This document shows, piece by piece, positions 11,873 to 22,132 of a stretch of 64,000 bases of DNA. The notes under the pieces were generated by a model that was given only the letters and a program-made list of their open reading frames with translations, did no database searches and had not been told where the DNA came from. How positions within the stretch are numbered: position 1 is the stretch's first letter; every line of letters begins with the position of its first letter. The position numbers were made by a program, and so were the translations under genes. Source of the stretch: Pachyseris speciosa (lineage: Eukaryota; Cnidaria; Anthozoa; Scleractinia; Pachyseridae); the NCBI GenBank assembly GCA_016490735.1, contig JAEMWC010000616.1, positions 190,001 to 254,000 of the forward strand, given 5' to 3'.

Positions 11873-12008
11873 TGACGTCAAAAATTGCGTACTTTTGGAG
11901 TGTTTGATCGCGAACTTTCCGCGCGTTCGTTCTCTCTCACGGACTTGTCGTTACAATACAGCAGAGCGTAGAGTTTATCTCGTTCAACTTACCGGATTTA
12001 ACGAAAAT
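11873..12008 (+). promoter_or_regulatory. Probable promoter and 5' UTR exon of the ADP/ATP carrier gene
   Basis: A full CRE palindrome, TGACGTCA, stands at 11873-11880. About 60 bp downstream, a pyrimidine-rich stretch (CGTTCGTTCTCTCTCACGG) suggests a start region. A strong donor follows at 12009 (AACGAAAAT/GTAAGT). Joining this to the acceptor just before 13659 would place a noncoding exon directly before the ATG. This is inferred from sequence only. Confidence 0.5.
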
Positions 12009-13135
12009 GTAAGTACATACCAAACCAGCATTGTACAACGTGTAAGAAAAACGCCCCACGTTACTGAAAGACCGCCTGCTCCCTTTTACGGTTTATAACA
12101 CTGATAATCAACGTGCAAACGGTTTAATGGGCAAGCTTTTACCTTTTCTTTCAAGAATCGTCCGAGCAAAAGGAAGCATAATGAAACAGGTTTGACCATG
12201 ACAATATTTCGAATTTTTCTGTGCCGATGCGATGACAGGGAAAGTATAATATTTTGACAGTTGGTGCAAAATCAAAGTCGTACATCCCGCGCGTCGGATC
12301 AGAGAGAGTGTTCGACGGCAGATAACATTTTGTTTGAGACGAACCACGGCTGTTAAGAGAACAAAGTAAAATTACGACTAATCAGTAATTTCGGACAAAA
12401 AAATAAGTTTCAATTCCTTGGTCCCTGTGAATTGCCACTGACTAACAACAACAACAACAATATTTATCTGATACAATTATTATTCCTAATACATGTTATA
12501 AAAAAAATGACAGTCCCACCCAAAAATCAGAGCACGTGGCTAATCGAGTTGAGAGGAACAAATACATGATCAGGCTCCTGACATGATAAAAACATAAGTG
12601 ACATTATTATCAACACGGACGGTGGTTGGGATTTCTTAGGCTTTCTTGGATCTTTAATAAAAGCACACGTTTCTTTGGTTAAGGGAAAGTAGACAGCTTA
12701 ACTGGAATTTTTATGTAAGGTTTTTGTCTAGAACAACACATCAGATCAGATGCTTTGATCAAAACATAACGTAAAAGTTATATTAAGCCCCAGGGGGCTT
12801 ATTTAATTTCAGGTCTCATTAACAGGGGGCTTATTAGAGAGGGGGAGAGGGGAGGGGGCTTATTTCAAATCTTAAACACCCTGTTTTCGTCTCAAAACAG
12901 TTTTCAAATTGGTACAAAACTCAAACAGCTACAGTGAAATTTTATTAGCTAATAAAGAGCAGCCAACAGCATTACGTGTTTGAGTGTATATTTCCTTAAA
13001 TCAAACCAATTGGGCCACATAAAGGTGATTTCTCAAGAGGAAATATGGGGGACTAATTACAAAATTTTATGTCCCAAAAGGGTAGGGAGGCTTATTAGGG
13101 ATGGGGGAGGGGGGGGGGCTTATTACAAAAACCGA
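12009..13135. other. First intron of the ADP/ATP carrier gene, 5' part
   Basis: Unassigned AT-rich sequence. From about 12785 scattered GGGGGCTTATTARAG words appear, forerunners of the minisatellite that follows. No coding exon is recognised. Confidence 0.5.
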
Positions 13136-13617
13136 CATCCAAACGGGGGGCTTATTAGAGAGGGGAGCTTAATAGAGGCGGGGGGTTTAATAGAGGAGGG
13201 GGTTTAATAGAGGCGGGGGTTTAATAGAGGAGGGGGGTTTAATAGAGAGGGGGGTTAATAGAGGAGGGGGGTTTAATAGAGGAGGGGGGTTTAATAGAGG
13301 AGGGGGTTAATAGAGGAGGGGGGTTAATAGAGGAGGGGGGTTTAATAGAGGAGGGGGTTAATAGAGGAGGGGGGTTTAATAGAGGAGGGGGTTAATAGAG
13401 GAGGGGGGTTTAATAGAGGAGGGGGGTTAATAGAGGAGGGGGGTTTAATAGAGGAGGGGGGTTTAATAGAGGCGGGGGTTTAATAGAGGAGGGGGGTTTA
13501 ATAGAGGCGGGGGGTTTAATAGAGGAGGGGGGTTTAATAGAGGCGGGGGGTTTAATAGAGGAGGGGGGTTTAATAGAGGCGGGGGGTTTAATAGAGGCGG
13601 GGGGGTTAATAGAGCTT
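13136..13617. repeat. G-rich minisatellite, GGGGGGTTTAATAGAGGAG units
   Basis: About 25 tandem copies of a 17-20-bp unit, G(5-7)-TTTAATAGAGG(A/C), run up to 40 bp before the acceptor of the ADP/ATP carrier coding exon. All the G runs are on the sense strand, so the transcript could form G-quadruplexes. A degenerate Ser/Ile/Lys/Pro reading frame on the minus strand is an artefact of the repeat. Confidence 0.92.
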
Positions 13618-13658
13618 TTACGGTAAATGAAATTTTTTCTGTATTTTATTTCTTTTAG

Positions 13659-15216
13659 ATGCCTGCTGCACAGCAGAAAAAACTTCACTTTGTGGAGAAC
13701 TTTGGTTTGAGTGGCGCTGCTGCTATCATCTCCAAGACCGCTGCAGCTCCTATTGAGCGAGTGAAGCTTCTTGTACAAAACCAGGATGAAATGATCAAGG
13801 CTGGCCGACTTGATTCACCATACAAGGGGGTCATTGATTGTACCTTGAGGACATACAAAGCAGAAGGATTTGCATCCTTCTGGAGGGGTAACTATTGCTC
13901 TCAGCTTTATGTATAATTTCTGTTTCACTTGTAAAGTACTCTCCGCTTGCTTGAATTTATAGAAGCTCCTTGATATACCTGTCATTAGTATATACCACAC
14001 AAGTGAATACTGCTTTTCACACTCTCTGATTGGTTAACTTGGAGGTGATTAGCGAAGTACCGCAGCCGGCGCGCTGGATTTTAAAATTTCCTACCGCTTG
14101 TCGGTATATTGTCACACATAAAGTAATATTTTGGTCCGCTAGTTATTCAGCTTGTGTGGTATATACTAAAACAATTATTCACCTCAGTGTCGGAGAAAGT
14201 AGTGGATATTTACTATATCTATCGCTATTCACTTCCACTTCGGTGAATAATTGTTAACTATTCTGGAGCCCCTAGTATCGCATACAGCACAGTGTGGTCA
14301 AATAAGATTAAATCCCAGATAATCAACATTCAATCAAATTACTGATAATTTTTTAGTAAATTGTGATGTGTGTTAATTTCACTACTTGCAATATATTGAA
14401 CTGGACAACAGAAGTTTACAGGAATTGATTAAAAAGCTGTGATCTTAAGATATGGTTGTAAAATTTAGCTGTCTCTTAGATTGTTCAATGGAAAACACAA
14501 TGACATGTTCTCATTTATAATTTCCAGGCAATCTGGCCAACTGCATCAGATATTTCCCAACCCAGGCTCTGAACTTTGCTTTCAAGGATCAAATCAAGGC
14601 TGTCTTCAAACCAAAGAAGACTGATAGTTATGCCACCAAATTCTCCAAGAACATTGCCTCCGGCGGAGCTGCAGGAGCTATGTCCTTACTTTTTGTTTAC
14701 TCGCTGGACTACGCACGAACCCGGCTGGCCAATGACGCTAAGTCTTCTGGTAAAGGTGCAGAGCGCCAGTTCAATGGCCTCATTGATGTCTACCGCAAGA
14801 CCCTGGCAAGTGATGGCATTGTTGGGCTCTACCGAGGCTTTGTTATCTCCTGCGTTGGTATTGTCGTGTACCGTGGCTTCTACTTTGGGCTGTATGACAC
14901 TTTGAAGCCACTGCTCTTGGGTGACGATGCCTCCTTGATACTGTCCTTCATTCTGGGCTACGCAGTGACTGTCACATCTGGTCTTGCCTCTTACCCAATT
15001 GACACCATTCGCCGACGTATGATGATGACGTCTGGCCAGGCAGTGAAGTACAAGGGTTCCATCGACTGCACAATCCAGATCTTGAAAAATGAGGGTGCCA
15101 TGTCCTTGATGAAGGGTGCCGGAGCTAACATCCTGCGTGGAATGGCTGGGGCTGGTGTCTTGGCTGGGTTTGACAAGTTTAAGGAGCTGTATGTTAGCTG
15201 GCGTTTTGATGACTAA
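13659..15216 (+). CDS. SLC25A4/5/6-like: Mitochondrial ADP/ATP carrier (adenine nucleotide translocase)
   Basis: Exchanges cytosolic ADP for matrix ATP across the inner mitochondrial membrane. Two coding exons, 13659-13887 and 14528-15216, join through a split Gly codon (g/gc) to give 305 residues, the usual family length. The three carrier repeats are present: PIERVKLL near residue 31, SLDYARTRL near 135 and YPIDTIRRR near 232. The diagnostic ADP/ATP-carrier signature RRRMMM is at residues 238-243. The start is the first ATG after the acceptor, and the N-terminus ([11 protein letters not shown]) aligns with metazoan ANTs. One oddity is that the Pro of the second repeat's PxDxxR motif is Ser here (residue 135). 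ATTAAA at 15384-15389 is a possible poly(A) signal. The next carrier gene starts 1.86 kb downstream on the same strand. Confidence 0.96.
13986..14256. mobile_element. MITE in the ADP/ATP carrier intron
   Basis: TAGTATATACCACACAAG near 13986 pairs with CTTGTGTGGTATATACTA at 14151-14168. A second hairpin, AACAATTATTCACC / GGTGAATAATTGTT, occupies 14170-14256. It is noncoding. Confidence 0.7.
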
Positions 15217-15591
15217 ACAGGCATGATATTTATTTGTGTGTTCAACCTGCTCAACTCTGCGGACTGGTAAATTACATCTGGCAGCCTTATGGAAAGGATC
15301 CATTGTGAAAAACCTTAAATCGGACAGTGACATAAATACAAGATAAGAGGAAATCTCATCGCATTGCAAATGTATATATTCTCATTAAAAATATGCTTAA
15401 GAGCATTGCTGAGTTCTGTCTTAACTTGTTGACACTCAAAAAGCCATGATCTACTACAAAACTGCGAAATTCTCCCTATTTTTAAAATACTGTTGACACT
15501 TCATGCCTTGCCAGTTGTGGACCTTAATTCTCTGAATATTCACAGCTCTTTCTAGTCTGCATATTTTTGTATATAGCACATACAACCGCCG
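15217..15591. other. 3' UTR and intergenic start after the ADP/ATP carrier
   Basis: Contains the presumed 3' UTR with ATTAAA at 15384-15389. Nothing else is recognised before the SINE. Confidence 0.5.
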
Positions 15592-16040
15592 ACCGGTTAG
15601 CTCAGTGGTAGAGCACCGGACTACCGTGCGGGAGGTCGTGGGTTCGAACCCCGGCCGGACCAACACTCAGGGTCTTTAAATAATTGAGGAGAAAATGCTG
15701 CCTTTGTAATGACATCTACAAACGGTTAGACTTTCTAGTCTTCTCGGATAAGGACGATAAACCGTAGGCCCCGTCTCACAACTCTTCATAATTCTCTGAT
15801 TCTGTGGGACGTAAAAGAACCACTAGGGACGCAACAAAACTCTGGCAGTGACCACCCCTAGTGTCTGTCTTAATTTGATATTTACACTACGGGGGCACTC
15901 ATAACTCATCTTCATTAATTGTAAACTGCGTTATAAGCAGTCTGGCAAAGTCCCCGGCCAGTGTTGTAATGCGCATTTGAATATTGCATAGAAAATGCGC
16001 AATATAAATGTGATATATTATTATATTATTATTATTATAC
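15592..16040 (+). mobile_element. tRNA-derived SINE
   Basis: The head at 15594-15664 is tRNA-like, with an A box (TAGCTCAGTGGTAGAGC) and a B box (GGTTCGAACCC) for RNA polymerase III. A body follows (CTTCTCGGATAAGGACGATA and on). The 3' tail has the GCGCATTTGAATATTGCA type word and ends in TTATTATTATTAT. The acceptor and anticodon stems have mismatches, so this is not a working tRNA gene. Confidence 0.85.
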
Positions 16041-16109
16041 AAACAACAATTCCCCAGTTTACGGGTGAATGGCAATATTCCACAAGGAATAAGCCACACC
16101 AAATCTGCA

Positions 16110-16216
16110 ATGCAAATTACGCTCTAGCCTACGTGTAGCCGTACCCAACCCCGAGGAAATACGTTTTTCTTCGGGGGCTGGGTACGGCTACACGTAGGCT
16201 AGAGCGCAATTTGCAT
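16110..16216. repeat. 45-bp-arm palindrome
   Basis: TGCAAATTACGCTCTAGCCT onward to CCCCGAG is mirrored with only a few changes up to 16216. It is a hairpin MITE or the remains of one. Confidence 0.85.
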
Positions 16217-16436
16217 CGGTCGCCCTGTGGTGTGGACGTAACGGTAATAGTGACAACTAAAATTTTTAGCAAGATGGCATTTAGTAACTGCGGCACGGAA
16301 ATGTTTAGAATTTTCACTGTTTGATAGTCCACAATATTTCATATAAACGATTTATTTTCTACTTACTAATCACCCCCCCCCTCCCCCGGGGAGGGAGTAC
16401 TAAGAAAAATTTAACACAGGGAGGCTCCGCCCAATG

Positions 16437-16705
16437 TCCGACTCCTTACCCTTTTATATACCATTTTTGACAGAAAATGTACCCCTTTCATATACCTTCC
16501 ATTGAGAAATGGTACCCCTTTCGTATACCTAAAACAAGACGTCTTCTTGTCATTTTCATGTAGCGTTCAATAAATTAAAACAGGACAGTCATAAGGTACC
16601 CTTTTAATACCTAAATGACAGATTCCTCTACCCTTTCATATACTTCGACTCGTGAAATCCCTAACCCTTTCAAATACCTGAAACGTGAAAAAGGTACCCC
16701 TTTCA
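16437..16705. repeat. Minisatellite of ACCCCTTTCATATACC units
   Basis: About eight degenerate copies of ACCC(C)TTTCATATACCT with spacers of 15-50 bp, some containing GAAATGGT. It ends about 200 bp before the putative promoter of the next gene. Confidence 0.75.
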
Positions 16706-16909
16706 GGCGGAGACTCCCCGCACATCACAAGCACACAACAATGGAGAAACAATACACCAGAACGATACAATAAACAAAACACAATGGAAGAAAACAATAG
16801 ACTGACAACGGACTTGGTACATGGTGCACTAGCCAAAGTCTCCAGGGGGTTATGAAATATTCAGCGCTTGTCTATGCTGTGTGAACTTCAGGGGGACTGC
16901 CGGCATTCC

Positions 16910-17075
16910 AGCATTTTTGAGATCGCGTGACGTTGCCCGGAGCGGAAGAAACCTGGACCCTAGTTACCATTGTCTCACGCCACTAATAAACAAAGATGGC
17001 TGTCGAATTGTGATGTTTTGCACGAAACTACAGGGAAAGATGTGAAGCACTGTAAAAGAGATCTTAATTACTATA
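16910..17075 (+). promoter_or_regulatory. Putative TATA-less promoter of the SLC25A43-type gene
   Basis: Within 165 bp upstream of the ATG are a CRE-like GCGTGACGT (16925-16933), an ETS-type GCGGAAG near 16941 and a YY1-type AAGATGGC (16993-17000). This set is common in promoters of nuclear genes for mitochondrial proteins. The transcription start is not shown by sequence. Confidence 0.45.
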
Positions 17076-19734
17076 ATGGTAAAACCTGCAGAAGATGAAA
17101 GGTTGACGCTGTTGCAGAGCCTCTTATGTGGGGGAATTGCCGGAGTTCTCTCGAGAACTGTCACGTCTCCTCTTGAAGTGGTCAAAGTGTTGGCTCAAGT
17201 TGGAACTCCTGAATTGCGCTCCGGTTTTACCAGATCTTTCAGTCGAATTTATCAGAGTGAGGGGCTGAAAGCTTTCTGGAAGGGTAATGGCATCTCCTGT
17301 CTGCGGCTTGTTCCCTACAGTGCTATTCAGCTGGCAGCCTTCCACAAGTTGTTGGTAAGGTTGTTTATTCTTGTCGTGTTAACCTTTTTGCCCTGACATA
17401 CGTAAGCTTATCCATTCGTTTCATGAGTAGAAGTATTGAATATTTTGTTACTCTTATCACATGTCTCCAGATGAAATTATGAAAACAGAACAGGACTGTT
17501 CACTGTTAGCATGCCTTGTTGGTGTAAGAGGCTATGCTACATGTGACCAGCTCAATCGACAGATATGAAACGAGTCAAAAAGTGGCACTTAACCATGGTT
17601 GAAAAGATTAAACAGGGCTCAAAATACGTGCGTTTTAACCATGGTATAATATCACCAAATATCTATTCGCAAGGACTCTATCATTGTTATTTCGTATATT
17701 TGTAGCGAAAATATTAATTCTGAAACGTTTCAACCGATTATTTAGGTTTTAAATGCCAGCGCTGGCGTACTTTTTAGCGTGGTTAAATCAACGCGTGAAC
17801 TTGTCACCAGAAGACCATGGTGTGATACCGATTAAAATCATTCGTTCTCTACCATAGCGATTAAGTTTTAACCACGGAATAATATCACCAAATATCTTTT
17901 CGCAGAGACTCTATTATTGTTATTTCGTGTACTTGTAACGAATATATATATATATTGAAACGTCTCAACCGATTATTTAGGCTTTAAAAACCAGCGCTGG
18001 CGTACTTTTAAGTGTGGTTAAATAAGCGCGTAAACTTGTCACCTGAAGACCATGATGCGATTGATACTGATCAAAATCATTCATTCCCTACCAAAAGTCT
18101 TAAAATCGCCTCCAGCTACAATTTTTTAAATAAAAAAAAATTGTTTTGAGAGTAGCCATTTAGCTTTGAGCTGCTGGAAATGTTTCACTAAAGAAGGCAT
18201 CTGTGGAGCTGCGAAGGAGCGAAGGAGCAATTTTTGGCGAAGGAGCAATTTTCCCTATAAGCAATCTCAGGGTAAGTCCCCAAAAAGTGTTGTAAAGCGC
18301 ATTTGATTATTATCTGAGTACTGAGAAAATGGGCTGGACATAAATGCTATGCAATGATTTTTTAAAAATGTTATTTGTTATCCACGTTTCAATCTTCTCC
18401 ATCCTTCACCATTCTCGCCATATTTGCATTTATTCTTGTCTCTTTGGTGCTTATCTTCTCTGAAAATGTGTTATTCAGTAACTGTTTCGCATTATTTAAA
18501 TGCATTCTTTATCTCTGCAATAATAACCCAAAATATCGTGACCGTGCTCCTTTAAGATGCGCAGCAAGGACGTCAAAAAAGCAGTAGATTCAGTAAGCTG
18601 AGTAATAGCTTTTCACCTGGATGTCACTTTTTGTTTGCGTCACTACTGTACGCGGACTACCACGTGAGATTTCCTAATTACGCGTTTGAAGGAGGACTTA
18701 AACAAAACAGGATAAACTTTCAACTTGGAACCAAACAGTAAGAACCCGACTGCAGGAGAATTCGCCTACAACTAAACTGAATTTTAGCGAGTTAGAAATG
18801 TCGCGATCAACTGAGTTCAAAACAACGCGAATTCACTTTACGTCTTCTCAACAGTAAAAGCATTTCAGTCGTGGAATAAATTTAAAATTATTATACAAAG
18901 AAAACATATATCTCTACCAAGGAAGAAGAAGATTTCTATATAATTAAAAGCTTTTCTTATTCGATTATTTTAATTTGGAAAATTTTTTACCACGTCAACC
19001 TTCCTACCACTGAATATACTAATGTTAATAATGTACGATTGATTGATGTGATTGCTACGACCGTGGTCAAGTATATAAGCCAATGTGGTTCCGCAACGTC
19101 AGAAATTGTCTTTTGTTAACCACGGGCTGTAAACCACGCTGTGAATTGGCTGAGAGAATCATGAAAACCGTCATAGGTTTGGACGGATGCACTACAAGCC
19201 GTAACAGAGGTGCTGAGCTCTTCTTGTTCGAAATCAGATCGACGCGGAAGACCGCGGAAGCTTTACTTAAATTTGCTTGTTTGGTGGAATTTCAGTCATC
19301 ATAAACTGTTATTACAGTACCCTTTTGAAAATTCCTCTCTACCGAACACATTTAATTATGTGAAGACAACTGAAGTGGCATGTAAACTGGATCGAATTTT
19401 AAACAAACAGACATGAGGCGGTTAAAAGAATATGCCTCATGCGATATCATCAAGTTGCCTTTTAGACCCAGTTGTTCTGCATATGCAACTACTAACTCGT
19501 ATAGAATAAATGCGCGAAACAAATCTCAACTGATGCCATGTGGTAACGTTAGATAAGCACAAAGGGGAAAGTTCACTTCTTTATAGGGCACTGAAAAGCT
19601 GCTCTGATCATGTAAGCTTCTTCCTGACAAATCTGACTACACCCTATAACATGCATCTGAGCAATTTTTTACGCCACCCATTAGTGAGACGACCATATTT
19701 TCCTCTAAATAGGCCATTTCCGAATTACCTTTGA

Positions 19735-19765
<31 letters not shown>

Positions 19766-22101
19766 TCTTTCATATGAAAATTAGTTTTAATTCACATGCA
19801 AATTAAACTCATTTTCATGTGAATGGTTGTGCACCAGGCCTCGCCTTGAAAAAGAGGCCAAAGGCAATTCGGAAATGGCCTATTCAGCAGCTTAAGTTAA
19901 TAGTATCAATTCCGAGGATTCTTTAAGTTACTTCCCTGATAACTGTCGTCGGTATTCAACCATGTTGCTCGCATTCACAATCTCAACGAATTAACTTGAA
20001 ATAAGGTTAAAAACTATGTGTAATCAACCATGGTATTAATTAACATCCACTACGTATAGAGAACGAATAGTTCAGTTCTTCAAAAGATAATGTTAACAAG
20101 CTACAATCTTGGACGGAATAAAATGGACTAATTAACCCCCATCCCCCCCTAAGCAATGATGAAGGCGCGCGAAGAGCAAACCGCGCCATTTTGGCATCAT
20201 TGAAATGGGGGGGGAGGGGTGGTTCAAATGTTCCATTTATTGTGTCCAAGATCAATCTTGGACGGAATAAAATGGACTAATTAACCCCCATCCCCCCCCC
20301 CCCCAAGCAATGATGAAGGCGCGCGAAGAGCAAAACGCGCCTTTTTGGCATCATTGAAATAGGGGGGGGGGGAGGGATGGTTCAAATGTTCCATTTATTG
20401 TGTCCAAGATTGTAGCTATCATAAGCTACCGAGAACAATAGACTCAGTGAAGCAGCTTGGCTGGCATGCACTTAGGAGAAAACATTGATGTGGTTAAGAA
20501 GTAGGTTTCTCTAATTGCGCTAAACGCCTGATGCACTTTGCAATGTTACATGTACCCCGTTTAAGTTTAGATCCAGTTGTTCTGCATTAGCGAGACGACC
20601 ACGTTTTCCTCTAAATTCAGCAGCAGAAGGTTATAGTGCCAATTTCGATTAGTTTGTTAAATTACTTCCTTGCAGCTGTCGTCGATACTTAACCAAGTTC
20701 CTCAGTAGTAGTATGGGCTACTATAGACCCAAAAAACTGTCAACCAATCAGAAGCCAGAACAAGCTGTCAATCAAACTCATCAAACATGAATGGACCAAC
20801 CAGAGAAGAGCATGCGCTGCATTGAAAGGGGTTCTCAATCACGTGACCGGGGCGGGAAAAGGAACACACACTGTTTGGATTGAATAAATAGGTTTAATAA
20901 AACGAATTAAAATGGTGGTCAGGCAAATGGAGACCGGTCTGGATCCGTGGTTGGCATTCTGGACAGGCGAAACGGATGGGGAGACAGAATTCATTGTCTT
21001 CGGCCAAAGGCGTTGCATCTACGTAGTCCACTAAACAAGAGAGGTGAATGGTCAGAACGCAATGGCGACAGCGAAGAGATCGGGTGTACTGCTCCCTGAA
21101 TTGGACGTAGCTGGCTTGCATGGCGTAGGTGCGACTGTCGTAATAAAAGGGATGTTTGAAATAGGAGGGCAGAACGAGACTGAGCAGACCCCCGGAGACA
21201 GTTACCAAACACTGAAACGAAAAAAAGGAATGTTTAATCATTGTACATAAAGTGGTTTGGACATGTCACTCAAATGATTGAAATAAGGAGGAAAAATATG
21301 AAAACGATAGGTTTGAGGATGGAGACGGTGGATGTGAGTGAGGTCGGCAAGTGGCGCAAGCGAAACGTGCTGGAATCATATAGTCGCGGTAGAGGGCAGC
21401 TTCGGCGGCATTGGCATAAGCGGGTCAAACAGGAAATGTGAATGGTCAGGGAGCAATACGGACAGTGTACAGCTAGCCAGTATTCTTCCTTGAACTTGAG
21501 CTTGTCATGGGTGGTCATCTGGAAAATGAAAGTTCGTTTTCTGGTTAAATGTCATTGAACTATATCTACAAGCGTAGGCTTGCCTCCATTATGTACCAGG
21601 TGTACAACAACAACCTACCTGAGCAAATTGTAGTTTTACTTGTAACCCCTAAAGATGCCAATAATTATAACTTAAGACACGCCAAAGACTTCTCGCAAGT
21701 GCGTTATAGCAGAAACTTTGGAAGAAACAGCGTGAGGTACAGGGGCCCCATCGAATGGAATTTAATACCCAAAGCAATCAGGGAGTCAACGTCTTACCAC
21801 CTTTTTAAAGGAAGACTTAAAAATGCCTCAAGAATATTGGACAAAATACAATTCGAGGAAGAGGCTTGTTTAATTAAATCGAAAGAGCCTGACTTTTTAT
21901 GCTTTTAGCTTTTCTTAATACTTTGTTTTTAGATTGTCTTTCGTTTTAGGTTAGCTTCGTCTCAAACTTTTATTATCATTTGAAATTTTTAAAGATTTTA
22001 AGATTATAAATTTTGCTAGGTATTTTTACGTGGTTAAGATTTTATGACAGGTCTAAACCAGCCCTCGGGTTGCCTCAGACCGACCTGCCTTATCAAAACG
22101 A

Positions 22102-22132
<31 letters not shown>

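Noticed and set aside
13410..13778. Minus-strand frame with repeated SSIKPPAS
   Set aside because: It is produced by the G-rich minisatellite. It runs into antisense of the carrier exon.
14686..15369. 227-residue minus-strand frame
   Set aside because: It overlaps the ADP/ATP carrier exon in antisense. The sense frame has clear family motifs, and the antisense one has none.
15594..15664. Functional tRNA (ACC anticodon position)
   Set aside because: The anticodon stem has two mismatches, and a SINE body and tail follow directly. It is a SINE head.
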